Shown: positions 37,643-47,598, counted from the first letter of the stretch. The stretch: 64,000 nucleotides of DNA from JALZVT01 sp964611345 (GCA_964611345.1 CAZSYU010000003.1:1-64000); one strand, 5' to 3'. Notes: generated by a model from the letters alone, not told the origin. Numbers and translations: made by a program.

Positions 37643-39962
37643 CATCGTCTTGCATCTGTCAGATGGCGTTAATAAAAAGGCCCTGGTCCGGCTGTTGCTG
37701 CTTGCAAGCATTCTTGGCGCATTCGCACTATTACGCCTGCAACTCACTTACGATCTTGGCTTTTTCCTGCCACCCCCCCAAAGTGATGAGCAACAACTGC
37801 TAATTGAACGACTGGGACAGGGTCCGGGCACGCAGTTGATTTTTATTGTGCTGCCAAATACCGACCAAACAAGCGCCGATCTTGCCGGTGAACAGATACG
37901 CAAGCTGACAGGCGTTGCGCGGGTGCTCCCAGACGATCAGGAAGCCGGCATACAGGCCCTGCCCCAGGTATTGTGGCAACACAGATTGTTGCTTGGTGAT
38001 CTGCCCACAACCCGCGAGGGTTGGCTCGAAGTGTTGGACGAACGCGTGGGCGACATCATGTTGGCCGACGAAGACTTGCAATCGCTAATCACGCAAGACC
38101 CGGCACTACTCAGCCTCAACGCGATCGAACAGGCGACCAGTGCGGTGAGTCAACCCAACTTCGTTCAGAGCGCCGACACGGAAAACAATCTCACCCAACA
38201 ACGATTCCTACTCGTGCAAACAAAAACAGGAGCGTTTGATCTCGACCAACAACACAATACTGTCACCGAGATTCGTACGAACCTGCGGGAACGCGGAATA
38301 ACTAATGCAACACTGTACGGAAGTGGCGTATACGGCGTCGACCTGCAAAACTCGGTGCAGTCCGAGTCGATAGTCTTTAGCGGCCTCGCCAGCCTCGCTC
38401 TGGCTGCCCTGGTGTTTCTCCGCTTTCGCCGCTGGCTACTGGTGCTCGCCGTTGGCGTGCCCTTGCTGGTTGGCGGTCTGGCCGGGTTAGCCGCATTGGC
38501 CGTGTTTTTCACTGACGTACACGGCATCACCCTTGCTTTTGGCTTCACCCTGCTGGGTGTCGCCATAGACTATCCACTGCATTTGTTGAGCCACACCACC
38601 CAGGCAAGCAATACACGCAAGGTTTGGCCAACCCTGAGCCTTGGGATTGGCAGCACGCTCGTGGCCTACTGCGCATTCGCACTCAGCGGAACCACCGGCA
38701 TGCAACAGCTCGGAGTGTTCGCCGGCACAGGCATAGGCGCCGCTGCAATCGCCTCCTGGTGGCTGACCTCAACCACATCTGGCACTAAATCAGCACTGGC
38801 AGAACCCGCTAGCAACAAGCAGTTGCACGCGCAGTTACCCATGCACTTAGAGAGCCAGGGTCAGCCGAATCACTGGCCATGGTGTATCTGTCTGCTATTG
38901 GGCCTTGTACTACTGAGTACGACCAAACTATTTTCTGACGATCTCAGCCGCTTGACCCCGGTACCCCAAAGCACGCTGGCTGAAGACGCCCGAATACGCA
39001 AGGCCATGGGCGTCGCGGACATAAGGCATCTGCTAAGCGTGCGCCACACCAACCTGCAAGACACTCTGGAGCATCTTGAGCAGGCGAATGTACTGTTGGA
39101 GCAGGCGATTGCTCGTGGCGAACTAACAGGCTATCAAAATATAAGCTCGCTACTGCCGAGCAATGCCACCCAAGCGCGCCGCCGTGAGAGCGCACAGAAC
39201 CTGCTTAAGAATGGCAGTTTTCAACAGGCCGTTGAACAGTCAGGTTTTGCACCAGACGGATTTACCGGATTTACTAATGCTCTTGCCAAGCTCGCAGATA
39301 CCGCTGCTCCGAACCTGAACTTGCCGGATCTGCTAGCAGCACCGGGCGAGTTGCCCAACCTCGTAGACTCAATGTTGTACAAGACCAACAACCAGTGGGT
39401 GGCACTGACTTTTTTGCGCGGCCTGCCCGACTCTACCGATGCACTCGCAAGCCAGCTACACAGTATAAATGGCGCACGGCTGGTTGATTTAAAGCAAGCC
39501 TCCAAGACGTTAGTCGCAGACTACCGAACCCGAATCTTCACTTTGCTTGGCCTCGCCCTCGGCGCGATTGCAGTTCTGTTGCTAACGGTTACCCGCCGGC
39601 CGGCACGCGTCATCTGGCTCATCGGCACACTGCTTGCCGCGCTGGTAGTCAGCCTCGGCGTTGGTCGATTATTACTGGGCGGGTTATCACTGTTTGATTG
39701 TATCGCTCTAGCACTGGTGGCTGGTCTGGGATTGGACTACGCCCTGTTCTTCAGCAAACGTAGCACAAGCATCGCCGACCGTGCGCTTACTCACAGAGCC
39801 ATTACGCTATGTGCGCTATCGAGTTTGTTTGTGTTCACAACGCTCGCGCTATCAAGTATTCCTCTCTTACGCGGGCTTGGTATCACCGTTGCCAGCGGCG
39901 TCGCCGCAGCGTGGCTATTTGCGCGCCTGGGCTGGCACCCGAGCAGCTCACACCAGAGCTAA
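37635..39962 (+). CDS. MMPL/RND-type exporter (COG4258)
   Basis: 775 residues with two six-helix bundles and two periplasmic loops, the RND/MMPL plan. The first bundle holds VHGITLAFGFTLLGVAIDYPLH, the family Asp-Tyr motif, and the second holds LFDCIALALVAGLGLDYALFFSKR. Such exporters move aryl-polyene lipids out of the inner membrane. GTG start at 37635 lies inside the lolA-like gene. Last gene of the first plus-strand block; its stop TAA interlocks with the stop of the minus-strand flavoprotein gene (CTAA at 39959-39962). Confidence 0.88.
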   Translation: MTSIVLHLSDGVNKKALVRLLLLASILGAFALLRLQLTYDLGFFLPPPQSDEQQLLIERLGQGPGTQLIFIVLPNTDQTSADLAGEQIRKLTGVARVLPDDQEAGIQALPQVLWQHRLLLGDLPTTREGWLEVLDERVGDIMLADEDLQSLITQDPALLSLNAIEQATSAVSQPNFVQSADTENNLTQQRFLLVQTKTGAFDLDQQHNTVTEIRTNLRERGITNATLYGSGVYGVDLQNSVQSESIVFSGLASLALAALVFLRFRRWLLVLAVGVPLLVGGLAGLAALAVFFTDVHGITLAFGFTLLGVAIDYPLHLLSHTTQASNTRKVWPTLSLGIGSTLVAYCAFALSGTTGMQQLGVFAGTGIGAAAIASWWLTSTTSGTKSALAEPASNKQLHAQLPMHLESQGQPNHWPWCICLLLGLVLLSTTKLFSDDLSRLTPVPQSTLAEDARIRKAMGVADIRHLLSVRHTNLQDTLEHLEQANVLLEQAIARGELTGYQNISSLLPSNATQARRRESAQNLLKNGSFQQAVEQSGFAPDGFTGFTNALAKLADTAAPNLNLPDLLAAPGELPNLVDSMLYKTNNQWVALTFLRGLPDSTDALASQLHSINGARLVDLKQASKTLVADYRTRIFTLLGLALGAIAVLLLTVTRRPARVIWLIGTLLAALVVSLGVGRLLLGGLSLFDCIALALVAGLGLDYALFFSKRSTSIADRALTHRAITLCALSSLFVFTTLALSSIPLLRGLGITVASGVAAAWLFARLGWHPSSSHQS

Positions 39963-41515
39963 CCTGCCGAGACGCTGGCAAACATGCCATCCAGAGGGGG
40001 TGCGGCGCGACCGCTCTCGCTCGCCGCCAGCATACTCTTCACCGTTTCAGCTACCGGGCCAAGTGTTGCAACGTTGTGTGCAAGACTTGCACCGGCAGCA
40101 GAGTGCTTTCCATACAGCAGATCATCTTTCATGGTGTGAAACAGCGGCACCGCATGGTGATCGAAAAACCGTCCTTCGCCACCTACCCTTTGGCCTTTGC
40201 GCGCCACACTGCGAAACACCCGCTGCATCCCGGAATTCAATACTGCGGCCTGCTCAAAACTCGACTGTTGGGCCGCCATAAACTTAAGGTTGGTGAACTG
40301 ACCGGAAAAGTACAGTTTTGATAGCACGCCCCAGTAATAGGCATAGTCCCAGAGCGTTTTCGCCACCATCAAATCGCGATTGCCGAACCCTCCGTACTGA
40401 CCGCGATACAGTGACAGGGTACTGGTAAAAAAGGACAGCAACAGTTGCTCATAGCTACCGTAAACCGCTGGATCGCGCACATCATTTGCGATGAGCTCGG
40501 TGATAAATCCGTTAGCTAGCGCAATAAAGTCGCCGCCGGGCGAATACAACGGATCTGCAAACACGCCCGAATCGCCCGAAGTCATCCAACCATCAGCAGA
40601 GAATACCTGCGAACTTGCCACCGCGTAGTTTTCAAGTATGTGGTAGTCGAGTGGCGGTCGATCTTGCAGCTGGTGTGCAACCAAAGGATGCTCTTGCTCT
40701 AACCAGGCAAGCAGTTCTTTATGGCTGCGGACCTGCGCCATATCGACAAAGGCGGGATCAAACACCACCCCAATACTGGTGGCGCCAGAAGCCAGCGGGA
40801 TCAGCCATAACCAATAGCCAGGGCCAGTAAAGTGATTCGTGCTGTAGCGCCGCGAATCACCGTTACAGCGCGCTTGCCACTCACCAGCGCTACTCCAGTC
40901 ATCGATCTCCAGTCGTCCGTCTAATCGAAACCAGATGGCATGATTGTTGTGCCGCGACGGACGCTCAAGATCGCCGCCCTTACGAAGCCATGCTCGGCGG
41001 CCACTGGCATCGATAAGGTAACGCGAACAAAGTTCACGCTCGCCATTACCATCACGCAGTTTTACCCTGTGCGCGCCGGGTGCTGTCCGAACGCCGCGTA
41101 CCGTAGTCGAATCAAATAGCGTTACGCCGTCTGCAACGCACTCCTTCGCCAAATGATTTTCGAACCGCCCCCGATCGAGCTGATAGGTAGGAATTGGCAG
41201 CACCTTGCTGGCACCAATTTCATCGTATTCCGCGAGGTCGCGGGTTATGGGCGTCGTACCACGCAAGAACATGCGCAAGCCAAATTTAGGCAGTTGCTCC
41301 GCCTCAAGATGGGCCTTGAGGCCAAGTTCTTCTGCAAGATAATGTGACGCTATCTCAACGGTCGACTCGCCAACCTTGTGCGTGGCATTCGCGACCGGAA
41401 ACTTACGATGCTCTACAACCGCAATATCCAGATCAGTACGGCGCCTGCGCAATTGGCGGGCCAGCGTAAGTCCCGCCATACCAGCACCCAGAATGACAAC
41501 GTCATGGCGGTTCAA
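39959..41515 (-). CDS. Flavin-dependent halogenase-like protein of the pigment cluster
   Basis: 518 residues. FAD-binding GAGMAG at 10-15; GES at 49-51; Lys77 in LPKFGLRMF stands where tryptophan halogenases have their catalytic lysine; and WLWLIP (235-240) fits the WxWxIP signature that separates halogenases from monooxygenases. FADPLYSPGGDF is the second nucleotide-binding stretch. In Xanthomonas the pigment is brominated, so ring halogenation is likely; this is inference from motif and context. Last gene of the minus-strand block, overlapping the chain-length-factor gene by 4 bases. Confidence 0.82.
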   Translation of the reverse strand: MNRHDVVILGAGMAGLTLARQLRRRRTDLDIAVVEHRKFPVANATHKVGESTVEIASHYLAEELGLKAHLEAEQLPKFGLRMFLRGTTPITRDLAEYDEIGASKVLPIPTYQLDRGRFENHLAKECVADGVTLFDSTTVRGVRTAPGAHRVKLRDGNGERELCSRYLIDASGRRAWLRKGGDLERPSRHNNHAIWFRLDGRLEIDDWSSAGEWQARCNGDSRRYSTNHFTGPGYWLWLIPLASGATSIGVVFDPAFVDMAQVRSHKELLAWLEQEHPLVAHQLQDRPPLDYHILENYAVASSQVFSADGWMTSGDSGVFADPLYSPGGDFIALANGFITELIANDVRDPAVYGSYEQLLLSFFTSTLSLYRGQYGGFGNRDLMVAKTLWDYAYYWGVLSKLYFSGQFTNLKFMAAQQSSFEQAAVLNSGMQRVFRSVARKGQRVGGEGRFFDHHAVPLFHTMKDDLLYGKHSAAGASLAHNVATLGPVAETVKSMLAASESGRAAPPLDGMFASVSAG

Positions 41516-42345
41516 AACTGCACCACGACTTGGGCGGCGGGGGCGGCAGCAAACTGCAACGTTTGGCGCGGCAGAACATCGCCGGCGATGCGAGCCGCCA
41601 GCGTTTCAAGCAATGCCATCGACGTACCGATTGGGTTACCAGCGGCAAGCTGGCCAAGTGGGGCACTGACAGCCAGGCTGGGGCGCGGCGTTTCATTAGT
41701 CGCAGCGCAATAACTCAGGCTTACCTGGGCCAGATTGTTTACATCGGTCACATTGGGCGGTGTAAGCACTAACGCGACAGCCTGAGTTTCATCTACGGGC
41801 TCAATATCGCGAAAGGGTGCACTGTTGGCGACATCGTACGCCACGAGCAATACAGGGTTTGCAAACGCATGCGCCTGACTGGCTGCTTCGAGTAAGGCGG
41901 CCCCAAAGCTCTCGCGAAAGCCGCCGACAAAACTGCTGGGGGCATGATTTTCCGCACTGATCGTCCAGTAACCCGAGGGCGCGTTATGCACCGAGTTATG
42001 GAACTTGGTGGGCGACAGCAGCTTCTCTGGCTGCACCAGTTTGCGGCACATGTAATCGGTGATAGCGGTATCACCCATCGCGGAAGCAAACACCGACGGC
42101 ACCAATGCTTTATCGACGCCGGCATAATCGCAGGCCTGATGAGCCACCTCGACGGCCAGATTGATCATGAGCCCGGCCCGGCGGCGCTCTTTGGGTGGGA
42201 TTGACGAAGGTTTGGGATTCACAAAGTCGCTCTTGGTGAGCGCGCTGAAGCCAGTTTTGTAGGCCGCAAGAAACTCTTCGGTGCCTTCTAAACCGCGCGC
42301 CCACACGCCAAACCCGGCGATGCCTATGTTGTAACTGTGTGTCAC
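41512..42345 (-). CDS. Beta-ketoacyl synthase-like chain length factor (ApeC-like)
   Basis: 277 residues, shorter than true ketosynthases and belonging to the Ketoacyl-synt_2 type. The region that would hold the active-site cysteine reads ISAENHAPSSFVGG, with no cysteine, so it is catalytically silent and most likely pairs with the ketosynthase gene next to it (42342-43580), as ApeC pairs with ApeO. Overlaps both neighbours by 4 bases. Also visible: NSVHNAPSGYW, typical of the family. Confidence 0.87.
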   Translation of the reverse strand: MTHSYNIGIAGFGVWARGLEGTEEFLAAYKTGFSALTKSDFVNPKPSSIPPKERRRAGLMINLAVEVAHQACDYAGVDKALVPSVFASAMGDTAITDYMCRKLVQPEKLLSPTKFHNSVHNAPSGYWTISAENHAPSSFVGGFRESFGAALLEAASQAHAFANPVLLVAYDVANSAPFRDIEPVDETQAVALVLTPPNVTDVNNLAQVSLSYCAATNETPRPSLAVSAPLGQLAAGNPIGTSMALLETLAARIAGDVLPRQTLQFAAAPAAQVVVQF

Positions 42346-43580
42346 GCTTTACCAAACACCACGCTGCAGTTATTTCCGCCAAACCCAAACGAATTGCTGA
42401 GAGCGGTGCGTACACTAGCCTGCTGACTATCAAGCAGAAGTGAAAAGTCTGCCTCTACATCTGTGGTGTTGCGGGTGCCAGGTACAAAGCCAGTAGTCAG
42501 TGCATCCAGGCAGAGCACCGCCTCGACAATACCCGCCGCGCCAAGGGTGTGTCCGGTCCAGCTCTTCGTTGCGCTGGCAAGTGTATGGCTATCCAGCAAC
42601 TGCGCACAAACAGAACCTTCGGTTGCATCGTTCGCGCGCGTGCCAGTGCCATGCAGGTTCAAATAATCGATATCCCGCATCTTAAGGTTCGCCGAAGCCA
42701 AGGCCCGCTGCATCGACAACCGAGCCCCTAACCCTTCGGGATGGGCACTCGACATATGGTACGCATCACAGCTTTCTCCGGTGCCCAACAGTTGGCACTC
42801 GCCCTGGCTGAGATCAGCAGTGAGTAAGGCAAACCCGGCAGCCTCGCCAAGGCTGATTCCGCTGCGGTTGATGTCAAACGGCCGACAAGCCTCCGGTGCC
42901 ACGAGCTGCAACGAGTGAAAACCATAAATCACACTCAGGCAGAGGCTGTCCGCGCCACCCACCACAACGGCGTCAACCAGGCCCTGATGCAGCCAGCGCT
43001 GGGCGGTTGCGAATACTTTGGCGCTCGATGCGCAGGCCGCGCTTATGGTGAGACGCGGCCCGCCAATCCCCAGTTGCGCGGCAACAAAGTCTCCGGGCGC
43101 GTGCGGGTTATGGGTCAGCGGCTGGCGCATATCGAGTGGAAAACGCTCGGCCGCATCCAATGCCTTGTAGGCGGTTTCTGTCCGATCGATGCTGGATGTG
43201 CTGGTGCCCATCACCAGACCCACGCGGGGCGCACCAAATCGGGCAATGGCCGCGACGACACTCTGGCAAAAGTCATCTTGTTCGAGAGCGAGGGCTATTG
43301 TGCGATTGTTGCGACTGTCGCGCTCAGCTGCTATTTGCGCCGCCGGTGCCGATTCGGCGCCCAAATCGACACGACCAAGCTGGCAGTCAACAGCGCAGTC
43401 TGGCCAGGGCTCTGGAGAGAGGCCACCACGGTCGGCGCGCAGCGACTCCCGCATGTTCCCAAGGCCAGCACCCAGAGCGCTGGTGAGGGTGTAGGCAGCA
43501 ACGGCAATGGGTGCCAGTGGCGCACCTGCGGCGTTCCCGAACTCCTCCATTGCATTTGTGCCATCGTCTGGGCTCATCAA
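42342..43580 (-). CDS. Beta-ketoacyl-ACP synthase (ApeO-like)
   Basis: 412 residues of the FabF fold. Catalytic residues: Cys in ISAACASSAKVFA, His in LNLHGTGTRANDATEG and His in KSWTGHTLGAAG; GFGGNNCSVVFG closes the C-terminus. It extends the polyene by decarboxylative condensation with malonyl-ACP, together with the chain-length factor encoded directly downstream. 44 bases separate it from the upstream phosphopantetheinyl transferase gene. Confidence 0.92.
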   Translation of the reverse strand: MMSPDDGTNAMEEFGNAAGAPLAPIAVAAYTLTSALGAGLGNMRESLRADRGGLSPEPWPDCAVDCQLGRVDLGAESAPAAQIAAERDSRNNRTIALALEQDDFCQSVVAAIARFGAPRVGLVMGTSTSSIDRTETAYKALDAAERFPLDMRQPLTHNPHAPGDFVAAQLGIGGPRLTISAACASSAKVFATAQRWLHQGLVDAVVVGGADSLCLSVIYGFHSLQLVAPEACRPFDINRSGISLGEAAGFALLTADLSQGECQLLGTGESCDAYHMSSAHPEGLGARLSMQRALASANLKMRDIDYLNLHGTGTRANDATEGSVCAQLLDSHTLASATKSWTGHTLGAAGIVEAVLCLDALTTGFVPGTRNTTDVEADFSLLLDSQQASVRTALSNSFGFGGNNCSVVFGKA

Positions 43581-43624
43581 AACGGCCTTAACCCGCGTCC
43601 CTGGTTATTCTTGTTCATACTTGT

Positions 43625-44440
43625 TCATAGCGCACTGCCACGACTGTCATCACCGGCTGGCCTGTCACCAACGCCCCGCAGCAGACAAACCAGCGCCGCT
43701 TGTTGCAACGCACCTACCCGCCACCAGCGAACGTCCCAGCTATGCGCGCGGACACTAGTACGCCGCCAGCCTGTGTCCCACGCGGTGATATTCTGCGGTG
43801 CGAGATTCTCAAGTGCTGTAAAACACTCTAGGTTAACGATACCCAGCGCCTTGTACAGCGATTCCGCCAGAGTCCAGCGTCGATAAAACAACAACTTTCG
43901 CTCTATTTCCTGCACGCTGCCAGGTAACAGCTGGTCCGCCGCACGCCAATCCATATGAGTTTCTAGGCGCTGAAAATCCCGGTCACGCAGGCGCTCAACA
44001 TCTACCCCAAGCTGGTGCCCCGGTTCAGCCGCAGCGGCCAACAGCAGGTTGCCACTGTGCGACAGCGCAAGCGTCGGTGCAGCGCTTTCGCAATTTTCTG
44101 CTGAGCTTATAAGTCTTGGCGCACTACCTGCACATAGCTGCACCTCCCACCCGCTTGCCAGTCCAGCGGCTGACACCCAGGATCCTCCGAGCAAGCTCAG
44201 TGCCCGAGTGAGGGAGGCTGACTGTTGCGCCCTCTTGAGGGGTTGCTCAGCCCGCGCGGGGTAGTCGCTCCACAGCGTCCAACCCAATCCTGCTGTCGTT
44301 ATCTGTCCTTCACAGACAGCGTTAGCAGGTATGCAGTTGTTAGGGCCTGTGGTGACGCTCGCGAATGTCAAAGTGATCCTGTAACCAACGATTTGGCGGG
44401 GTGTGTTCGCTAGCCTAACGGCAAGCGCGGTAGGATGCAC
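43625..44440 (-). CDS. 4'-phosphopantetheinyl transferase, Sfp type
   Basis: 271 residues. The motifs QLGVDVERLRDRDF and RRWTLAESLYKALG (variant of WxxKEAxxK) identify a Sfp/AcpT-type transferase that moves phosphopantetheine from CoA onto the carrier-protein serine. First gene of the minus-strand block and the natural activator of the two cluster ACPs. Length is within the family range. Divergent from the acyltransferase gene at 44532, with 91 bases between; the intervening sequence has no clear promoter hexamers. Confidence 0.9.
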   Translation of the reverse strand: MHPTALAVRLANTPRQIVGYRITLTFASVTTGPNNCIPANAVCEGQITTAGLGWTLWSDYPARAEQPLKRAQQSASLTRALSLLGGSWVSAAGLASGWEVQLCAGSAPRLISSAENCESAAPTLALSHSGNLLLAAAAEPGHQLGVDVERLRDRDFQRLETHMDWRAADQLLPGSVQEIERKLLFYRRWTLAESLYKALGIVNLECFTALENLAPQNITAWDTGWRRTSVRAHSWDVRWWRVGALQQAALVCLLRGVGDRPAGDDSRGSAL

Positions 44441-44531
44441 CGAAGCCGCCTATGTCGACTATACTCGGCCGCCAGTCAGCCGATTCATTTACATACTTGG
44501 CACACACTTGGTTTCAGGCACCTGACATTCC

Positions 44532-45458
44532 GTGGAAAAGATCGCCCCAACAATACCCCAGACAGCGCCCTCCGCACAGGTTACACCCACGCCGAACTCG
44601 AGCACGCTTAAATTCTGGACCTGGCGGGTGTGGCAGCACATCGCTGCAGTGCTCAGCTATCCGTTGTTTGTCCTCGGCAGTCTGCTCCTGCTGCTGTTCG
44701 TACCGCTATCGATGCTGCTGTTTCGTGCCGACAAACAACGAACGCGTTGGTTGCGCAGCGCGCTGCACCGGGGCGCAAAGCTTTGGATTGGTCTAACAAC
44801 AAGCCTGCTACTCATCCGGGTTGAGGTGGATGACCGCCGCGCGCCGGGTTCGGGGGCGGATACCAAGACGCCACTACTGGTTATCGCCAACCATCCCAGC
44901 CTGATCGACGTTCTGCTCATCAGTGCTGCGCTACCCGACCTGTGCTGCGTACTGAAGGGCAATCTGCACTATAACCCCCTGTTCACATTGCTCATCCGCC
45001 ACCTCGACTACCTGCCAAACAGTGACCCGGAAGTGATGCTCACAGAGGGACAAGCTCGCCTGGCTGTCGGTGAACACCTGTTGATCTTCCCGGAGGGCAC
45101 CCGCACAGCGCCAGCTCAGGCGACCGGTGAGGCACCGTCCAATGCCATACCCGATCTACAATTCCGTCTGGGGGCTGCGGAACTGGCCAGGCGAACCGGG
45201 GCCCACACGTTGCCGGTTGTCATTCACTACCAGGAAAGTTATCTCAGCAAAGGCCATCCCTGGTATCGCCTGCCACCTAACATCATGGCGTTTCGACTCG
45301 AAATTGGCCCCACCATTGACCCCCTCATTGCACCGCTCATTGCGCAGGCGGAAGGCCTCTCCACGCGCACCCAACACAAACAGCACCGTAGGCGCATCAA
45401 TCAAGGCTGGATAGACCATTTTGTTGAACGACTATCCGGCCCGGGTATGGGAAACTAG
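44532..45458 (+). CDS. 1-acylglycerol-3-phosphate acyltransferase (PlsC-like)
   Basis: 308 residues with an N-terminal membrane segment (about 38-65, VLSYPLFVLGSLLLLLFVPL). The acyltransferase motifs are IANHPSLIDVLL (NHxxxxD) and FPEGTRTAP. The usual activity is acylation of lysophosphatidate; in aryl-polyene loci such proteins may attach the polyene to a glycerolipid. GTG start at 44532; the coding region is followed by the second ACP gene, whose ATG lies 28 bases after the stop. First gene of the third block. Confidence 0.87.
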   Translation: MEKIAPTIPQTAPSAQVTPTPNSSTLKFWTWRVWQHIAAVLSYPLFVLGSLLLLLFVPLSMLLFRADKQRTRWLRSALHRGAKLWIGLTTSLLLIRVEVDDRRAPGSGADTKTPLLVIANHPSLIDVLLISAALPDLCCVLKGNLHYNPLFTLLIRHLDYLPNSDPEVMLTEGQARLAVGEHLLIFPEGTRTAPAQATGEAPSNAIPDLQFRLGAAELARRTGAHTLPVVIHYQESYLSKGHPWYRLPPNIMAFRLEIGPTIDPLIAPLIAQAEGLSTRTQHKQHRRRINQGWIDHFVERLSGPGMGN

Positions 45459-45486
45459 GCCCTTTATTAGCCAATCCCACTTCACC

Positions 45487-45744
45487 ATGTCAGATACTCT
45501 TTCGGCCAGCACCACGCAAGATACGCTCCAACAGCTAAGTCGCCTCCTTGCTGACGAGTTCGAAATCACGCCCGAGACCATCACACTCGATGCGCATCTG
45601 TTCGAAGATCTTGATATCGACAGCATCGACGCCATTGACATGCTCGCAAGGCTACGTGAGCTCACCGGCAAACAACTGCCGGCGGACGAGCTAAAGTCTG
45701 TCCGCACCGTCGGTGATGTTGTGGCGCTCGTAGAGGCCCACTAA
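45487..45744 (+). CDS. Acyl carrier protein 2 of the aryl-polyene cluster
   Basis: 85 residues from ATG 45487, the first Met with the fold's expected length; the longer frame from 45421 lies in the preceding gene. Attachment site LDIDSIDAID with Ser46. Two ACPs per cluster is the rule in these loci (ApeE/ApeF). The stop is 3 bases before the next gene. Confidence 0.9.
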   Translation: MSDTLSASTTQDTLQQLSRLLADEFEITPETITLDAHLFEDLDIDSIDAIDMLARLRELTGKQLPADELKSVRTVGDVVALVEAH

Positions 45745-45747
45745 CAC

Positions 45748-46362
45748 TTGCGACTTCTGCTGGCACTGGCTCTACTGGCATATCCCCTCGCGGTCTACTT
45801 CCTCATTGACAGGCTGAGCCCGCTCGCACTCGCAGGACTGTTTGCGCTGATTTCGGGCGCCCGCCTGTTGCTGGCAACCCAGATCTCTCGCCGCGCTCTT
45901 GTGCTGGGGGCAGTCGCCATTGGTGCACTCTGTGTTGCCACCCTTGTGCTTGAGGACACCAGCGCCATCAAGCTGTATCCCGTTGTGTTGAGCAGCTGCG
46001 GTGCCCTGTGGTGTGGCTACACTCTCATGACTCCACCAAGCGCCATCGAACGCCTGCTAAACGCGATTAACAAATCCCGCGCCGGCTTACCCGCCCGGCT
46101 ACGAGATCGAATCCCCTTTGACACCGAGGGACTCGTACCGAGCGTGGCGCAACGCACCTACATGAACAGACTGACCATGGTTTGGCTTACGTTCTTTGTC
46201 GGCAACACAGTCGCTGCAGGGGCAACGGCGATGTCCGCCAGCACAGCAACCTGGTCTCTCTACAATGGTCTCATCAGCTATGCCCTGGCCGGCGTAATAT
46301 TGCTCGGCGAGTTCATCTACCGGCCCTTCTATCAGCGCAAGCACGAAGGTGAGCTGTCGTGA
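45748..46362 (+). CDS. COG4648-like predicted membrane protein of aryl-polyene clusters
   Basis: 204 residues, hydrophobic, with about six membrane segments (near 1-18, 20-40, 50-70, 75-95, 145-165, 170-195). It matches in position and plan the COG4648 protein found in aryl-polyene and xanthomonadin loci, whose role is unknown. TTG start, 3 bases after the ACP stop, overlapping the following dehydratase gene by 4. Assignment rests on context as much as on sequence. Confidence 0.75.
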   Translation: MRLLLALALLAYPLAVYFLIDRLSPLALAGLFALISGARLLLATQISRRALVLGAVAIGALCVATLVLEDTSAIKLYPVVLSSCGALWCGYTLMTPPSAIERLLNAINKSRAGLPARLRDRIPFDTEGLVPSVAQRTYMNRLTMVWLTFFVGNTVAAGATAMSASTATWSLYNGLISYALAGVILLGEFIYRPFYQRKHEGELS

Positions 46363-46859
46363 ACGCACGTGCATTCGAGATCGTTTCTACTGCTGACTGC
46401 ACAGCGGCCTTCGAACGTGGGCAATCACCGACGCTCGATCGAGCCTTGCCCGTCACCAGGGCAAGCTGGCGACACATCTACGCTGGCAGGCTGCCCGCCG
46501 CCACGATACCGCAAGATTGCGGCCAACCCTGGTGGCTGGATTTGCAGATTACGGATAACACCGCTACCAGCCTGCTGTGGGTAACACCAGACATGCCTGC
46601 TTTTGCTGGGCACTTTCCCGACCAGCCAATATTGCCTGGTGTTATGCAACTGCACTGGGGCATTCAGTTGGCTAATCTCATTTGGCCCCAGTACGCGGCT
46701 GACACCGCGTTTGTCGGCACCGCGCGAGTTAAGTTCAAGGCTCCAGTGTTACCCGACACTCTGATGCGACTGCAGCTGACAAGAGAAACCCAGATCAAGT
46801 TAACACTGAGTTCTGCCAGTGCAGAACTCACCTCGCTGTGGCTACGCTATCGTGACTAG
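46359..46859 (+). CDS. Hot-dog dehydratase (ApeI/FabZ-like)
   Basis: 166 residues. The FabZ/FabA-type active-site stretch AFAGHFPDQPILPGVMQLH is present with the catalytic His, after an N-terminal part of about 70 residues. It dehydrates 3-hydroxyacyl-ACP, one step of each polyene extension cycle. Length is about 20 residues above FabZ because of the N-terminal part. GTG of the glycosyltransferase gene starts inside its last codons. Confidence 0.87.
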   Translation: MNARAFEIVSTADCTAAFERGQSPTLDRALPVTRASWRHIYAGRLPAATIPQDCGQPWWLDLQITDNTATSLLWVTPDMPAFAGHFPDQPILPGVMQLHWGIQLANLIWPQYAADTAFVGTARVKFKAPVLPDTLMRLQLTRETQIKLTLSSASAELTSLWLRYRD

Positions 46860-47598
46860 CTCCCGGTGCATCGTTATTCCGCATTATCGCCACGTGCCCC
46901 AACTTGAGCGTTTTTTACCACAGCTCGCGAGTGCCAATATCCCGTTGGTCGTGGTCGATGATGGCAGTGGTGCAGAGTGTCTGGCTGCGCTCAAAACGCT
47001 ACTCGCTCAATACTCCTGGGTCACGCTGGTTACGCGGCCATCCAACGGTGGTAAGGGTGCAGCCACAACCACCGGGTTGCTCGCCGCCAAAGCGCAGGGC
47101 TATTCCCATATCGTTCTGGTGGACGCCGACGGTCAGCACGACCCTGCCGACGTTGCCCGCATCGCTGCCGAGTCTGCGCGCCGTCCCCGAGCCATCTTTT
47201 CGGGTGCGCCCCAGTTTGGCGATGACATACCACCGGCACGCCTCTACGGGCGCGAGATCACCAATGTGCTTGCCCGTCTGGAAGCGGGCAACCTTGGCTT
47301 GCGCGACGCCATGTGTGGCTTGCGGGTCTACCCGATCGATCTCACCCTACCTCTGGCGCAGGCGTGCGCCTACCGAACAAGAATGGAAATGGATACCGAA
47401 CTGCTCGTGCGCGCGTGCTGGGCGAACATAGATGTGCAATTCATCGATACACAGGTAGTGTATCCAAAAGAAGGCGCCTCACACTTTCGCATGGGCCGCG
47501 ACAATGTGCGCATGGCTGGGATGCACATTGTTCTGCTGCTGAGCGCACTGGTAAGAGTACCGTTAGCCAAGCTGGCAAAAGGCCGAACCAATGACTGA
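46852..47598 (+). CDS. Family 2 glycosyltransferase
   Basis: About 248 residues. GTG 46852 (MTSSRCIVIPHYRHV) is chosen because it overlaps the preceding stop, which is the spacing used across this operon; the frame extends a little further upstream. GT-A features: VVVDDGSGAECL, HIVLVDADGQHDP (DxD-like) and the YRTRMEMDTELLVRA acceptor-side region. It likely glycosylates the pigment or its lipid anchor; acceptor and donor are unknown. Similar proteins occur in aryl-polyene loci. Confidence 0.85.
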   Translation: MTSSRCIVIPHYRHVPQLERFLPQLASANIPLVVVDDGSGAECLAALKTLLAQYSWVTLVTRPSNGGKGAATTTGLLAAKAQGYSHIVLVDADGQHDPADVARIAAESARRPRAIFSGAPQFGDDIPPARLYGREITNVLARLEAGNLGLRDAMCGLRVYPIDLTLPLAQACAYRTRMEMDTELLVRACWANIDVQFIDTQVVYPKEGASHFRMGRDNVRMAGMHIVLLLSALVRVPLAKLAKGRTND

